Source: CALFMR01 sp035550595 (lineage in GTDB: Bacteria > Acidobacteriota > Vicinamibacteria > Vicinamibacterales > SCN-69-37). From it: a stretch of 64,000 bases of DNA. The notes under the pieces were generated by a model, which did no database searches, was not told the origin of the DNA, and saw only the letters and a program-made list of their open reading frames with translations. The stretch covers positions 1-64,000 of the forward strand of contig DASZOV010000140.1 in NCBI GenBank assembly GCA_035550595.1, in the 5' to 3' direction. The position numbers and the translations under genes are program-made. Below are positions 32,001 to 40,377 of the stretch, one piece after another (within the stretch, counting starts at the first letter, position 1; the number at the start of each line of letters is the position of its first letter).

Positions 32001-34196
32001 TTACTTGCGCGCGACGATCTGCACGTCGCCTTCGCGTCGCAGGACGGTGAGGCCGACGTCGTGGCCGTGGCGTTCGAGCCGGAGGTCGACGCGGGCGGGG
32101 CCGAGATGCAGGCCTTCGATCTGCACTTCGTCGATCGACGCCGGCAGGCGTGGGTGCTCGAAGCGGATCGTGCGCGACACAGCGTCGAGCTCGATGCCGA
32201 TCGCCGCCTGGAGCAGGAGAAACACGGAGCCGGCCGCCCAGGCTTGCGGGTTGCACGCGACCGGATAAAGCGTCGGCCGTTCGGCGCCGCGGCGTGGGAA
32301 ACCGCAGAACAACTCGGGCAACCGGTGCAGGTCCATGCGTGCGCTCGCCTGGAAGAGGCCGTTGAGCACGCCGACGGCTTCGTCGCGCAGCCCGTACCGC
32401 GCCAAACCGCGTGCGAGGATCGCGTTGTCGTGCGGCCACACCGATCCGTTGTGGTACGACATCGGGTTGTAGCGGCACTCGCCTGCGGCGACCGTGCGCA
32501 CGCCCCAGCCGGAAAAGCTCGACGGACCGACGAGCGTCCGTCCCGCCGCGCGTCCTCGCTCGGGCGACGCAATCCCGGTGAAGAGTGCGTGACCGGCGTT
32601 GGAGCTGATGACGACGCACGGGTCCTTGGCGCCGTCGAGCGCGAGTGCGTACGTGTCGATGCCGTCGCACCAGAACGCCTCGTCGAAGCGTGCGCGCAGC
32701 GCGTCCGCCTTGCTCCGCAGCGACGTGGCGAGCGGCTGGTCGCCCATGACCATCGCGAGCCGCGCGATGCTCCGCCAGGCGGCGAAGACGTATCCCTGAA
32801 TCTCGCATGTCGCGATCGGCCCCTCGGCGGGACGGCCGTCGCGGTGGAAGATCGCGTCGTGCGAGTCTTTCCAGCCCTGGTGCACGAGCCCGGTCGACGA
32901 TTGCCGCTCGTACTCGACGAATCCATCGCCATCCGAATCGCCGTCGCGATCGATCCACGCGAGCGCCGCCCTGATCTGCGGCCAGATGCGCTCGATCGTC
33001 GTCCGATCGCCGGTGCGCTCGTAGTAGGCGGCCGCGAGCATCAGGAAGAGCGGCGTCGCGTCGTGGCTGCCGTAATAACGACCGAAGGGGATCTCGCCGA
33101 GCGCGGCCATCTCGCCATGCCGCGCTTCGTGGAGGATCTTGCCCGGCTGCGCGTCACGCTCGGGATCGACCGTCGTCGCCTGTGTGGCGGCGAGATAGTC
33201 GAGCACGCCGCGCGCGAGCGACGGCGCGATCCACAGACACTCGAGCGCGGTGATGAGGCTGTCTCGGCCAAAGGGCGCGCTGAACCACGGCACGCCCGCG
33301 TACGGCACGTCACCCTCCGGCCGCTCGGCGGTCAACATCGTCAAGTCCGCGACGCTGCGATTGATCCACTCGTTGAAGTGCTGATTCGACGTCCGAATAC
33401 GGGCGTACTGCCGATGCCGCGCTTCGAGCGCCGTCGTGGCTTCGCGGTCCGCGTCGGCGAAACCGATCGACGCACGACGCGGCCGGTCGTACTCGCAGGC
33501 AATCGAGAGATCGCAGATCTCTTCCCCGCCGGGCGGCAGATCGACGTCCACGACCAGATGGGTGGCGGCAAGTGTCCGCCGCGGACTCGAGACGGTCAGG
33601 CGTGTTCGGCGGACGACACGGTCCAGCCCCATGTAGCCGAGCACGACGTCACCGCCGCTGACACGTGTCTCGAGCCGGCGCCCACGCCGCGCGCGCGGCG
33701 TCCCGCGCACCTCGAAGATGTCGGCGTAGTCGGCGTCGAAGGCGAGCGCCAGCGTGGTCGTCACCGGAGCGACGCCGTAGTTGCGCAGGTGCAGCCGATC
33801 GTGACGGACGCCGCGCCAGAGCACGATCGTGCGGCGCAGATGGAGCGTGCCGCGAGGCACGACGCCGCCATCGTTGGCGACGTCGAGGTTCGTGAGATCG
33901 ATGACGATGCGCGCGTTGTCGGGCGTGACGGCCGAACTGAGGAGCAACGGCGGCGCGCCCGCGAGCCACAGCGTCAGCCGCGACAGATAGCGCGTGCCAT
34001 CGTGGTACAGCCCCTCTTCGGCGAGTCCGACGGGACGCACGTCCCCGCGCGGATCCAGCACGACGAACGTGTCGTCCTGCTCGAGAACGAGGTTGTGGTC
34101 GTCGGCTCGTGAGGCCGGTGTCCGGATGTAGAACTGATCGGCCTCGGCCTCGCTCCTCGGTACGGGACGGCCCCTGCGGAATCCTCCTGGCGTCAT
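32001..34196 (-). CDS. Amylo-alpha-1,6-glucosidase (glycogen debranching) family protein
   Basis: The 731-residue product has an N-terminal beta-rich domain (about 15-250) typical of bacterial debranching-enzyme N-terminal domains and a C-terminal (alpha/alpha)6 barrel. Motifs seen are GVPWFSAPFGRDSLITALE (about 320), GWKDSHDAIF (about 440) and YHNGSVWPHDNAILARGLA (about 575), which match the glycogen-debranching/GH15-like clan. Expected to act on alpha-1,6 or related glucan links. The ATG at 34196 overlaps the glycosyltransferase stop as ATGA, so the pair is coupled. The substrate is inferred. Confidence 0.85.
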   Translation of the reverse strand: MTPGGFRRGRPVPRSEAEADQFYIRTPASRADDHNLVLEQDDTFVVLDPRGDVRPVGLAEEGLYHDGTRYLSRLTLWLAGAPPLLLSSAVTPDNARIVIDLTNLDVANDGGVVPRGTLHLRRTIVLWRGVRHDRLHLRNYGVAPVTTTLALAFDADYADIFEVRGTPRARRGRRLETRVSGGDVVLGYMGLDRVVRRTRLTVSSPRRTLAATHLVVDVDLPPGGEEICDLSIACEYDRPRRASIGFADADREATTALEARHRQYARIRTSNQHFNEWINRSVADLTMLTAERPEGDVPYAGVPWFSAPFGRDSLITALECLWIAPSLARGVLDYLAATQATTVDPERDAQPGKILHEARHGEMAALGEIPFGRYYGSHDATPLFLMLAAAYYERTGDRTTIERIWPQIRAALAWIDRDGDSDGDGFVEYERQSSTGLVHQGWKDSHDAIFHRDGRPAEGPIATCEIQGYVFAAWRSIARLAMVMGDQPLATSLRSKADALRARFDEAFWCDGIDTYALALDGAKDPCVVISSNAGHALFTGIASPERGRAAGRTLVGPSSFSGWGVRTVAAGECRYNPMSYHNGSVWPHDNAILARGLARYGLRDEAVGVLNGLFQASARMDLHRLPELFCGFPRRGAERPTLYPVACNPQAWAAGSVFLLLQAAIGIELDAVSRTIRFEHPRLPASIDEVQIEGLHLGPARVDLRLERHGHDVGLTVLRREGDVQIVARK

Positions 34197-35266
34197 GCGA
34201 CACGTCTTTCCGCGGGCCAACGTCGCGGCGGCCCGGCTCCGCGGCGATCGATGAGGCGCTCGTAGACCGCCACGTAATCGGTCGCCATGCGCGCGGCCGT
34301 GAACCGTGCCTCGAACGCCGCGCGGCAGGCGCGGCGATCGATCGTCCCGATGGCGCGAACGGCCGCGACCGCGTCCTCGATCGACTCGACGATGAACCCC
34401 GTGCGGCCGTGCTCGATGACTTCGGCCACCGAGCCGCGGCGCCAGGCGATCACCGGCGTGCCGCACGCCAGCGCTTCGATCATGACGAGCCCGAATGGCT
34501 CGGGCCAGTCGATGGGAAACAGCAGCGCGGCCGCGCCACCGAGAAAGCTGGTCTTTTCACGCTCGCCGATCTCGCCGACGTACTCGACGAACGGCGCCTC
34601 GAAGAGCCGCGCAATCCGTTCCTTGAAGTACTCGCGGTCGACGCGATCGACTTTCGCCGCGACGCGCAGCGGCATGCCGGCGCGACGCGCGATCTCGACG
34701 GCGCGGTCGACGCGTTTCTCCGGCGAAATGCGTCCGAGAAATGCCAGGTACGATCCCGGTCCCGACGAGCACGCGTGCAGATTGACCGGCAGCCCGTGGT
34801 GCACGGTCGCATGCCAGCCGGCCTGCGGCAGCGGCGCGCGTTGCGCGTCCGAAATCGAGACGACGGGCATCTCGGCGAACTCGTCGTAGATGGGCACGAG
34901 ATCCGGAATGTCGAGCCGGCCGTGCAGCGTCGTCACGTTGGGCCAGCCGTGCAGGCGGCTCAGCGGAAAGTGCAGATAGTCGATATGGAAGTGCAGTACG
35001 TCGAACGCCGCGGCCGCGCCGATGAGCCGCTCGAGCATGAGCACGTGATGCGCGAGCGAGTCGATGGACCCGGGACACAGCCGGAGCGCCTGCGGCGCGC
35101 ACGGCACGAGCCGCGCCCGCGTCGTCGAATCGGCGCTCGCGAAGAGCGTCACGTCATGGCCCTGAGCGACGAGCTCGTCGGTCAGATAGGCGACGACACG
35201 TTCCGTTCCGCCGTAGGAGCGCGGGGGCACGCTCTCGTACAGCGGCGCGATCTGAGCGATGCGCAC
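34193..35266 (-). CDS. Family 4-type glycosyltransferase
   Basis: A GT-B retaining glycosyltransferase of 357 residues. The N-terminal half starts MRIAQIAPLYESVPPRSYGG with a GGTE loop. The C-terminal half has the sugar-nucleotide motif EPFGLVMIEALACGTPVIAW (E-x7-E, about 265-284). The start is GTG at 35266 with GGAGGT five bases upstream. It is coupled to the debranching-family gene, which suggests a role in alpha-glucan or maltosyl metabolism (inference). No signal peptide. Confidence 0.85.
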   Translation of the reverse strand: MRIAQIAPLYESVPPRSYGGTERVVAYLTDELVAQGHDVTLFASADSTTRARLVPCAPQALRLCPGSIDSLAHHVLMLERLIGAAAAFDVLHFHIDYLHFPLSRLHGWPNVTTLHGRLDIPDLVPIYDEFAEMPVVSISDAQRAPLPQAGWHATVHHGLPVNLHACSSGPGSYLAFLGRISPEKRVDRAVEIARRAGMPLRVAAKVDRVDREYFKERIARLFEAPFVEYVGEIGEREKTSFLGGAAALLFPIDWPEPFGLVMIEALACGTPVIAWRRGSVAEVIEHGRTGFIVESIEDAVAAVRAIGTIDRRACRAAFEARFTAARMATDYVAVYERLIDRRGAGPPRRWPAERRVA

Positions 35267-35415
35267 GGCACACCTCCAGACGGGCCCGTCAAGGGACCCG
35301 GGTGCCGTGGGAGGACGCGCACCGCCGGCCGCGCAGTCCGCGCGCATCTAGCCGCGCGCAGAGCGTCTCTTTCAATGTATGGGGTGGTCAGGCGGCCCGC
35401 AAGATCGCGGCGCCT

Positions 35416-35574
35416 GTCATCTTCTTTGCAATGCGTTGGGGCCATCTTTCTCTACTCGCTCGCAGGGCCCCACCGCCGCTCGCCTGTCATCTTTTCTGCA
35501 ATGCGTTGGGGCCCCACCCCCAACGCTACGACGCTTCGCCGCCCTCGCTGCGCTCGGGGGCTCGCGGTGTCATC
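35416..35574. repeat. Tandem module C copies with three GTCATC boundaries
   Basis: GTCATC starts at 35416, 35486 and 35569, giving units of 70 and 83 bases. Both units repeat the T-rich start and TGCAATGCGTTGGGG. The 83-base unit is the clearest example of the family, with the hairpin GCGTTGGGG-CCCCAC-CCCCAACGC followed by TCGCTGCGCTCGGGGG. It lies in the 358-base gap 35267-35624, which holds no gene. Confidence 0.8.
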
Positions 35575-35585
35575 TAAATTTGAAT

Positions 35586-35634
35586 CCCTTCGCGATCTTC
35601 GCGTCTTCGCGTGAGGCGATTTTTCTAACTTCCC
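35586..35634 (-). repeat. Repeat B with a residual A overlapping the era stop
   Basis: On the minus strand AAGTTAGAAA is followed by CCTCACGCGAAGACGCGAAG. The TAG inside AAGTTAG is the era stop codon, so the element starts within the gene's last codons. Confidence 0.65.
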
Positions 35635-36515
35635 TTCAACCCAATCTCGTTGAGAATCCGCTCATCGTCGCGCCAGTCGCGGCGGACTTTGACGTGCAGG
35701 TCGAGGAAGACGCGGCCGGCGAGCATCGTCTCGAGGTCCTGGCGGGCCTCGGTGCCGATGCGCTTGATCATGCTGCCGCCCTTGCCGACGACGATCGGTT
35801 TCTGCGAGTCGTGATCGACCAGGATGGACGCGTAGATGCGCGTCAGGCCGCTCTGTTCGTCCGGCTCTTCGAAACGATCGATCACGACCGCCGTCGAGTA
35901 CGGCAGCTCGTCGTGCGTGTGGTGCAGCACCTTTTCGCGGATGAGTTCGGCGGCGAGGCCGCGTTCGGTCTGATCGGTGAGGTAGTCGTCGGGATAGAGC
36001 GGATCGCCGTCTGGCAGCGCCGCGAGGATCTCGCCCTCGAGCGCAGCGACGCCGTCGCCCGTGAGCGCGGAGACGGGCACGATCGCGGCGAAGCGATCGG
36101 CGCGCGCGTATTGATCGATGAGCGGCAGGAGCGTCGGTTTCGGCACGCAGTCGACCTTGTTGAGCGCGAGCACGGCTTTCGTGGGTGCGGCGCGCACGAG
36201 ATCGAGGACGAATCGATCGCCGGTCCCGGGTCGCTCGGCGGCGTCGACGACGAGGACGATGACATCGGCATCGCGCAACGCGTCGGTCGCGGCCTGGACC
36301 ATGCGGCGGTTCATCCGATGCGCCGGCTTGTGAATGCCGGGCGTGTCGATGAACACCATCTGACCCGACGGCGTCGAGCGCACGCCCACGATCCGGTGCC
36401 GCGTCGTCTGCGGCTTGTCGGAGACGATGGCGAGCTTCTGTCCGACGAAGCGGTTGAGCAGCGTCGACTTGCCCGCGTTCGGCCGGCCCACGAGCGCGAC
36501 GAATCCCGCCTTCAT
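35625..36515 (-). CDS. era: GTPase Era, 16S rRNA maturation factor
   Basis: Binds the 3' end of 16S rRNA and aids 30S assembly. The 296-residue product has G1 GRPNAGKST, G3 DTPGIHK, G4 NKVD and a C-terminal KH domain with VGKGGSMIKRIGTEAR. It starts at 36515 in an ATGA overlap with the CorC-family stop. Its final codons (GLKGS, stop TAG) run into repeat module A. Last gene of phoH-ybeY-corC-era, a cluster conserved in many bacteria. Confidence 0.96.
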   Translation of the reverse strand: MKAGFVALVGRPNAGKSTLLNRFVGQKLAIVSDKPQTTRHRIVGVRSTPSGQMVFIDTPGIHKPAHRMNRRMVQAATDALRDADVIVLVVDAAERPGTGDRFVLDLVRAAPTKAVLALNKVDCVPKPTLLPLIDQYARADRFAAIVPVSALTGDGVAALEGEILAALPDGDPLYPDDYLTDQTERGLAAELIREKVLHHTHDELPYSTAVVIDRFEEPDEQSGLTRIYASILVDHDSQKPIVVGKGGSMIKRIGTEARQDLETMLAGRVFLDLHVKVRRDWRDDERILNEIGLKGS

Positions 36516-37741
36516 AGCGCTTCGGCCGCCGGTAACGCCGGGCGGCGATGGATGCGCACCTTGTGGATGCGTTTACGTTCCGCTTCGAGAATCTCGACCG
36601 TCAGGCCATCGATTTCGAAGCGTTCACCAGTTGCCGGCACGCGGCCGACGCGCGCGAGCACGTAGCCGCCCACGGTCTCGAACTCGCCGTCCTCGATCTC
36701 GATGCCGAGCCTCGACGCCATCTCATCGATCCCAACCTTCGCGCTGAAGACGAACGTGTCATCGTCCTCGCGCACGATTGGATCCGCTTCGCTGTCGTAC
36801 TCGTCGCGGATCTCGCCGACGAGCTCTTCGACGAGATCCTCGACGGTCACGAGCCCGGCCGTGCCGCCGTACTCGTCGACGACCATCGCGAGCTGGAAGC
36901 GGCCCGTCTGGAACTCGCGCAACAAATCGACGACGCGCTTGGTCTCGGGCACGAACGCGGCGGGCCGCATCATGTCGCTGACCTTGCGCGTGCCGTCGGG
37001 CTCGGACGTCATCTGAATCAGATCCTTGACGACGATGAGGCCGACGATGTTGTCCAGGTTCTCGGTGTAGACCGGCAGGCGCGAGTACTCCTGCTCGCGC
37101 ACGAGCCGGCGCAAATCGTCGACCGTCTGATCGGAGGCGATCGCGACGATGTCCGGCCGCGGCGTCATGACCTCGCGCACGAGCGTCTCGCCGAAGGCGA
37201 CGACCGACCGCAGCAGGCGGTTCTCGTCGCCCGATTCAGCCGGCGCCGAGCCCTGCCGCTCGTTCGTGCTCTCATCGCGTCGGCCCGCGTCGCCGTTGCG
37301 CGCGCGCGGCGCGGCCTTTCCCATCCACGCGATGAGCACCGTCGTCACCGGCGCGAGCAGGTTGGCGACGACGGTGAAGACGGGCAGGAGCAGATCGAGG
37401 AAGCGGTCCGGCGATCGACGCACGATGACCGCAGGCAGAATCTGTCCGACGCCAACCGCGATCGCCACGCCGCTCGCGAGGAGCACGAGCCAGCTCGGGA
37501 ACGTCGTCCCGATCGGCTGCGCGAGGAGCGCGACGATGAGCACGACGAGCGTGCCGCGCACGATGCGCGACGGGATGAAGAACTTGACCGGATCGTCGAG
37601 GTAGGTCGCGAGCGCGTCGTGCTCGTTCGCGCGTTCGGCCTCGAGGCGCTCGGGCAGTCGCATGAGCAGACCGAAGGCCGTTTCGACGAGCGCGAAGAAC
37701 AGAAGCGCGCACGACGCCACGAAAACGAGAATGGGAATCAT
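36512..37741 (-). CDS. CNNM/CorC-family protein (DUF21-CBS-CorC_HlyC)
   Basis: The 409-residue product has an N-terminal membrane domain with three to four helices (about 1-140), a CBS pair (MTPRPDIVAIASDQTVDDL and FQLAMVVDEYGGTAGLVTVEDL) and a C-terminal CorC_HlyC domain with GGYVLARVGRVP. The family is linked to Mg2+/Co2+ efflux or Na+-coupled Mg2+ transport; older annotation calls it hemolysin, which is not supported. The start at 37741 overlaps the ybeY stop as ATGA. Confidence 0.92.
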   Translation of the reverse strand: MIPILVFVASCALLFFALVETAFGLLMRLPERLEAERANEHDALATYLDDPVKFFIPSRIVRGTLVVLIVALLAQPIGTTFPSWLVLLASGVAIAVGVGQILPAVIVRRSPDRFLDLLLPVFTVVANLLAPVTTVLIAWMGKAAPRARNGDAGRRDESTNERQGSAPAESGDENRLLRSVVAFGETLVREVMTPRPDIVAIASDQTVDDLRRLVREQEYSRLPVYTENLDNIVGLIVVKDLIQMTSEPDGTRKVSDMMRPAAFVPETKRVVDLLREFQTGRFQLAMVVDEYGGTAGLVTVEDLVEELVGEIRDEYDSEADPIVREDDDTFVFSAKVGIDEMASRLGIEIEDGEFETVGGYVLARVGRVPATGERFEIDGLTVEILEAERKRIHKVRIHRRPALPAAEAL

Positions 37742-38274
37742 CGACGCGCGGATCGGCGGGTGGCGCGGGCGGTCAAGCCCGTGGGCAATCCTGCCCGGTG
37801 CCTCAGCCGTTCCTCGAGGCGCCGCATCTCTCCCCGATCCTGCTCGTGATCGTAGCCCAGAAGATGCAGAAGGCCATGGAGGGCGAGCAGGCGAACTTCC
37901 GTCGAAGCCGCGTGCCCGTGTTCGGCGGCCTGACGGCGCGCCACGCCGCGCGCGATGCACAGATCACCGAGAAAAACCGGCTCGGATGACACCGGCGCTG
38001 GCGCCCGTGCGGTCCGAACGGCCCGCCGCGGCGATGGTGACGGCTCCTCATCTGGAAATGACAGCACGTCGGTCGCGTAGTCCGCGCCACGGAACGCGCG
38101 GTTCGTCCGCCGCATCCAGCCATCACTGACGATCGCCACCGTGAGCGCGGCCGGCGGCCCGGACGGTGCGGCACGGCGGAGGAACGCGGCCAAGCCGCGC
38201 GCGAGTGGCGCGTCCGCGCGTCCGACCACGACGGTCACGTCCAGATCGCGCTGCCGGCGAGATCCCTGTTTCAT
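37738..38274 (-). CDS. ybeY: Endoribonuclease YbeY (rRNA maturation)
   Basis: Zinc RNase involved in 16S 3'-end maturation and ribosome quality control. The 178-residue product has the metal motif H-x3-H-x5-H in LALHGLLHLLGYDHEQD (about 130) and ATDVLSFPDEE (about 68). Residues about 75-95 form an Arg/Pro-rich insert. The ATG at 38274 follows the phoH stop after four bases. Confidence 0.94.
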   Translation of the reverse strand: MKQGSRRQRDLDVTVVVGRADAPLARGLAAFLRRAAPSGPPAALTVAIVSDGWMRRTNRAFRGADYATDVLSFPDEEPSPSPRRAVRTARAPAPVSSEPVFLGDLCIARGVARRQAAEHGHAASTEVRLLALHGLLHLLGYDHEQDRGEMRRLEERLRHRAGLPTGLTARATRRSARR

Positions 38275-38278
38275 GCAG

Positions 38279-39241
38279 TCATGGCGCCGGCTTGTACGCC
38301 TCGTACGCCTTGACGATCTGCTGCACGAGCGCGTGCCGCACGACGTCGCGTTCGTCGAAGAAGACGACACCGATGCCGTCGATGCCCTTGACGACCTGCA
38401 GCGCCTCGACGAGACCGGACGTGCGGCCGGGCGGCAGATCGATCTGCGTGATGTCACCGGTGACGACGGCCTTCGAGCCGAACCCGAGCCGCGTGAGGAA
38501 CATCTTCATCTGCTCGGACGTCGTGTTCTGCGCCTCGTCGAGGATGACGAACGCGTCGTTCAACGTCCGGCCGCGCATGAACGCGATGGGCGCCACTTCG
38601 ATCACGCCGCGCTCGAGCAGCCGGTCGACGCGCTCGGCGTCGAGCATGTCGTAGAGCGCATCGTAGAGCGGTCGCAGGTACGGATTGACCTTCTCCTGCA
38701 GATCGCCGGGCAGGAAGCCGAGCTTCTCGCCCGCTTCGACCGCGGGCCGCGCGAGGATGATGCGCGTCACGCGCTTGGACACGAGATACGCGACGGCCTG
38801 CGCCATCGCGAGATACGTTTTGCCCGTGCCCGCGGGACCGACGCCGAAGACGACGTCGTGCCGATCGATCGCTTCGAGATAACGGCGCTGCGTGACGCTC
38901 TTCGGGACGACCTGGCGACGCCCGGCCGTGCGCGCGGGTCCGCGGAGAAAGTAGTCGCGCAGATCGGCCTGCGGATCGTCGGCGATGAGCTCGGCGGCCA
39001 TCTTCACGTCGCCGCGCTGGAAGCGATAGCCCTCGCGAAGCAGGCCGGCGAGTTGCTCGATCACGCGTTCGGCGTGCGCGACGTCGGCCGACGCGCCGTC
39101 CACCATCAAATCATGACCGCTCGTGCGGAGCGTGACGTTCAGGACGGATTCGAGCTGGCGCAGATTCTCGTCGAAGGAGCCGAACAGCGTTTCGATGCCG
39201 TCGGCCGGCATCGCGATGCGTCGCATCGAAGAGGCAGGCAT
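38279..39241 (-). CDS. phoH: PhoH-family ATPase
   Basis: Cytoplasmic P-loop ATPase with Walker A GPAGTGKT (about 128) and Walker B FVILDEAQNTT (about 230), and an N-terminal KH-like part. The family is linked genetically to YbeY and RNA metabolism; biochemical role unsettled. The start is uncertain: ATGs at 39262, 39241 and 39226 all lack a ribosome-binding site. 39241 was chosen because a TACTCT hexamer ten bases upstream could serve a leaderless message. Confidence 0.9.
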   Translation of the reverse strand: MPASSMRRIAMPADGIETLFGSFDENLRQLESVLNVTLRTSGHDLMVDGASADVAHAERVIEQLAGLLREGYRFQRGDVKMAAELIADDPQADLRDYFLRGPARTAGRRQVVPKSVTQRRYLEAIDRHDVVFGVGPAGTGKTYLAMAQAVAYLVSKRVTRIILARPAVEAGEKLGFLPGDLQEKVNPYLRPLYDALYDMLDAERVDRLLERGVIEVAPIAFMRGRTLNDAFVILDEAQNTTSEQMKMFLTRLGFGSKAVVTGDITQIDLPPGRTSGLVEALQVVKGIDGIGVVFFDERDVVRHALVQQIVKAYEAYKPAP

Positions 39242-39273
39242 TCGTTGGTTCGAGAGTAGCATGAACGGCCGGG

Positions 39274-40197
39274 TCAGGCGCCCCGCCGGCCCGGGCCGCC
39301 GCCCCACAGCCACGCCGCGCCGCGCACGCCGCTCGCGTCGCCGTACGCGGCCGGCACGATCCGCGTGGCGACGTCGTCCGAGAAGACCCACGCGTCCCAC
39401 AACCGCGGCACCTCGCGATAGATTGCGTCGATGCGCGACAGGCCACCACCGATCACGATGACGTCGGGATCCATCAGGTTGATGACGCTCGCGAGCGACT
39501 TGGCGAGACGGCGCAACCAGATGCGCATCGTGTGCGCCGCCAACGGCTCACCCGCGCCCGCACGCCGCGCGATCTCGTCGCTCGTCGTCTGATCGCCGCC
39601 ACGCCGGCGATAGTCCGCGGCGAGGCCGGGGCCGGACAAGAACGTCTCGATGCAGCCCGTCTGTCCGCAGTAACACGCCGGGCCGGGTCGTTCGTCCGCA
39701 TCAGGCCACGGCAGCATGTTGTGTCCCCACTCGCCCGCCACGGCATTCGCGCCCGTGACGACGCGGCCGTCAATCACCCAGCCGCCGCCTGTGCCGGTGC
39801 CGAGGATGACGCCGAAGACAACGGCCGCGCCCGCGGCGGCGCCATCGGTCGCCTCCGACACGGCGAGACAGTTCGCGTCGTTCGCCATGCGCACGTCACG
39901 ACCGAGCGCGCGCTCGACGTCCACTTTGAACGGCCGGCCGTTGAGCCAGGTGGAGTTCGCGTTCTTGATGAGCCCACTCGCGGGTGAGATTGCACCTGGC
40001 GTGCCGACGCCGACTGAACAGCGCGCGCCGACCGCCGCTTCCCCCTGCGAGATGAGCGCGACGAGCGCGCGGATCGTGCCGTCGTAGTCTTCGCGCGGCG
40101 TCGGTTCCCGAGCTTCCCATCGCACTGCACCGTCATCGTCGAGGACGACGGCGGCGATCTTGGTGCCGCCGAGATCGATGCCGAGACGAGCGCCCAT
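39274..40197 (-). CDS. ROK-family sugar kinase (glucokinase-like)
   Basis: ATP-dependent sugar kinase of 307 residues. The phosphate-binding start is GARLGIDLGGTKIAAVVLD. The ROK zinc site is HNMLPW followed by CYCGQTGCIE (about 168-178), and GTGTGGGWVIDG is the second ATP loop. Glucose is the likeliest substrate but is not proven. The ATG at 40197 was chosen over an in-frame ATG at 40245, which lies in repeat C. It ends 32 bases before phoH. Confidence 0.9.
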   Translation of the reverse strand: MGARLGIDLGGTKIAAVVLDDDGAVRWEAREPTPREDYDGTIRALVALISQGEAAVGARCSVGVGTPGAISPASGLIKNANSTWLNGRPFKVDVERALGRDVRMANDANCLAVSEATDGAAAGAAVVFGVILGTGTGGGWVIDGRVVTGANAVAGEWGHNMLPWPDADERPGPACYCGQTGCIETFLSGPGLAADYRRRGGDQTTSDEIARRAGAGEPLAAHTMRIWLRRLAKSLASVINLMDPDVIVIGGGLSRIDAIYREVPRLWDAWVFSDDVATRIVPAAYGDASGVRGAAWLWGGGPGRRGA

Positions 40198-40206
40198 CGT
40201 TAGGAT

Positions 40207-40330
40207 GTCATCTTTATTTGATTGCGAATGGGGCCCCACCCCCATTCGCCCGCTCAGCGCCGCTCCTGCGTCGCGGGCTTCGCGGACATTACTTAGTCGC
40301 GCGGGCCCCAGCCCCGCGCTCGTAGCTCCG
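40207..40330. repeat. Degenerate module C copy
   Basis: Begins with GTCATC at 40207 and a T-rich stretch, then a GGGGCCCCACCCCC core and a second, diverged GCGGGCCCCAGCCCCGCGC palindrome. No closing GTCATC is seen. It fills the 180-base gap between aspS and the ROK kinase gene. Confidence 0.6.
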
Positions 40331-40377
40331 GGTGCTCACTTCGTTCGCATCCTCGCGCATCAGACCTCGGCCCACGC

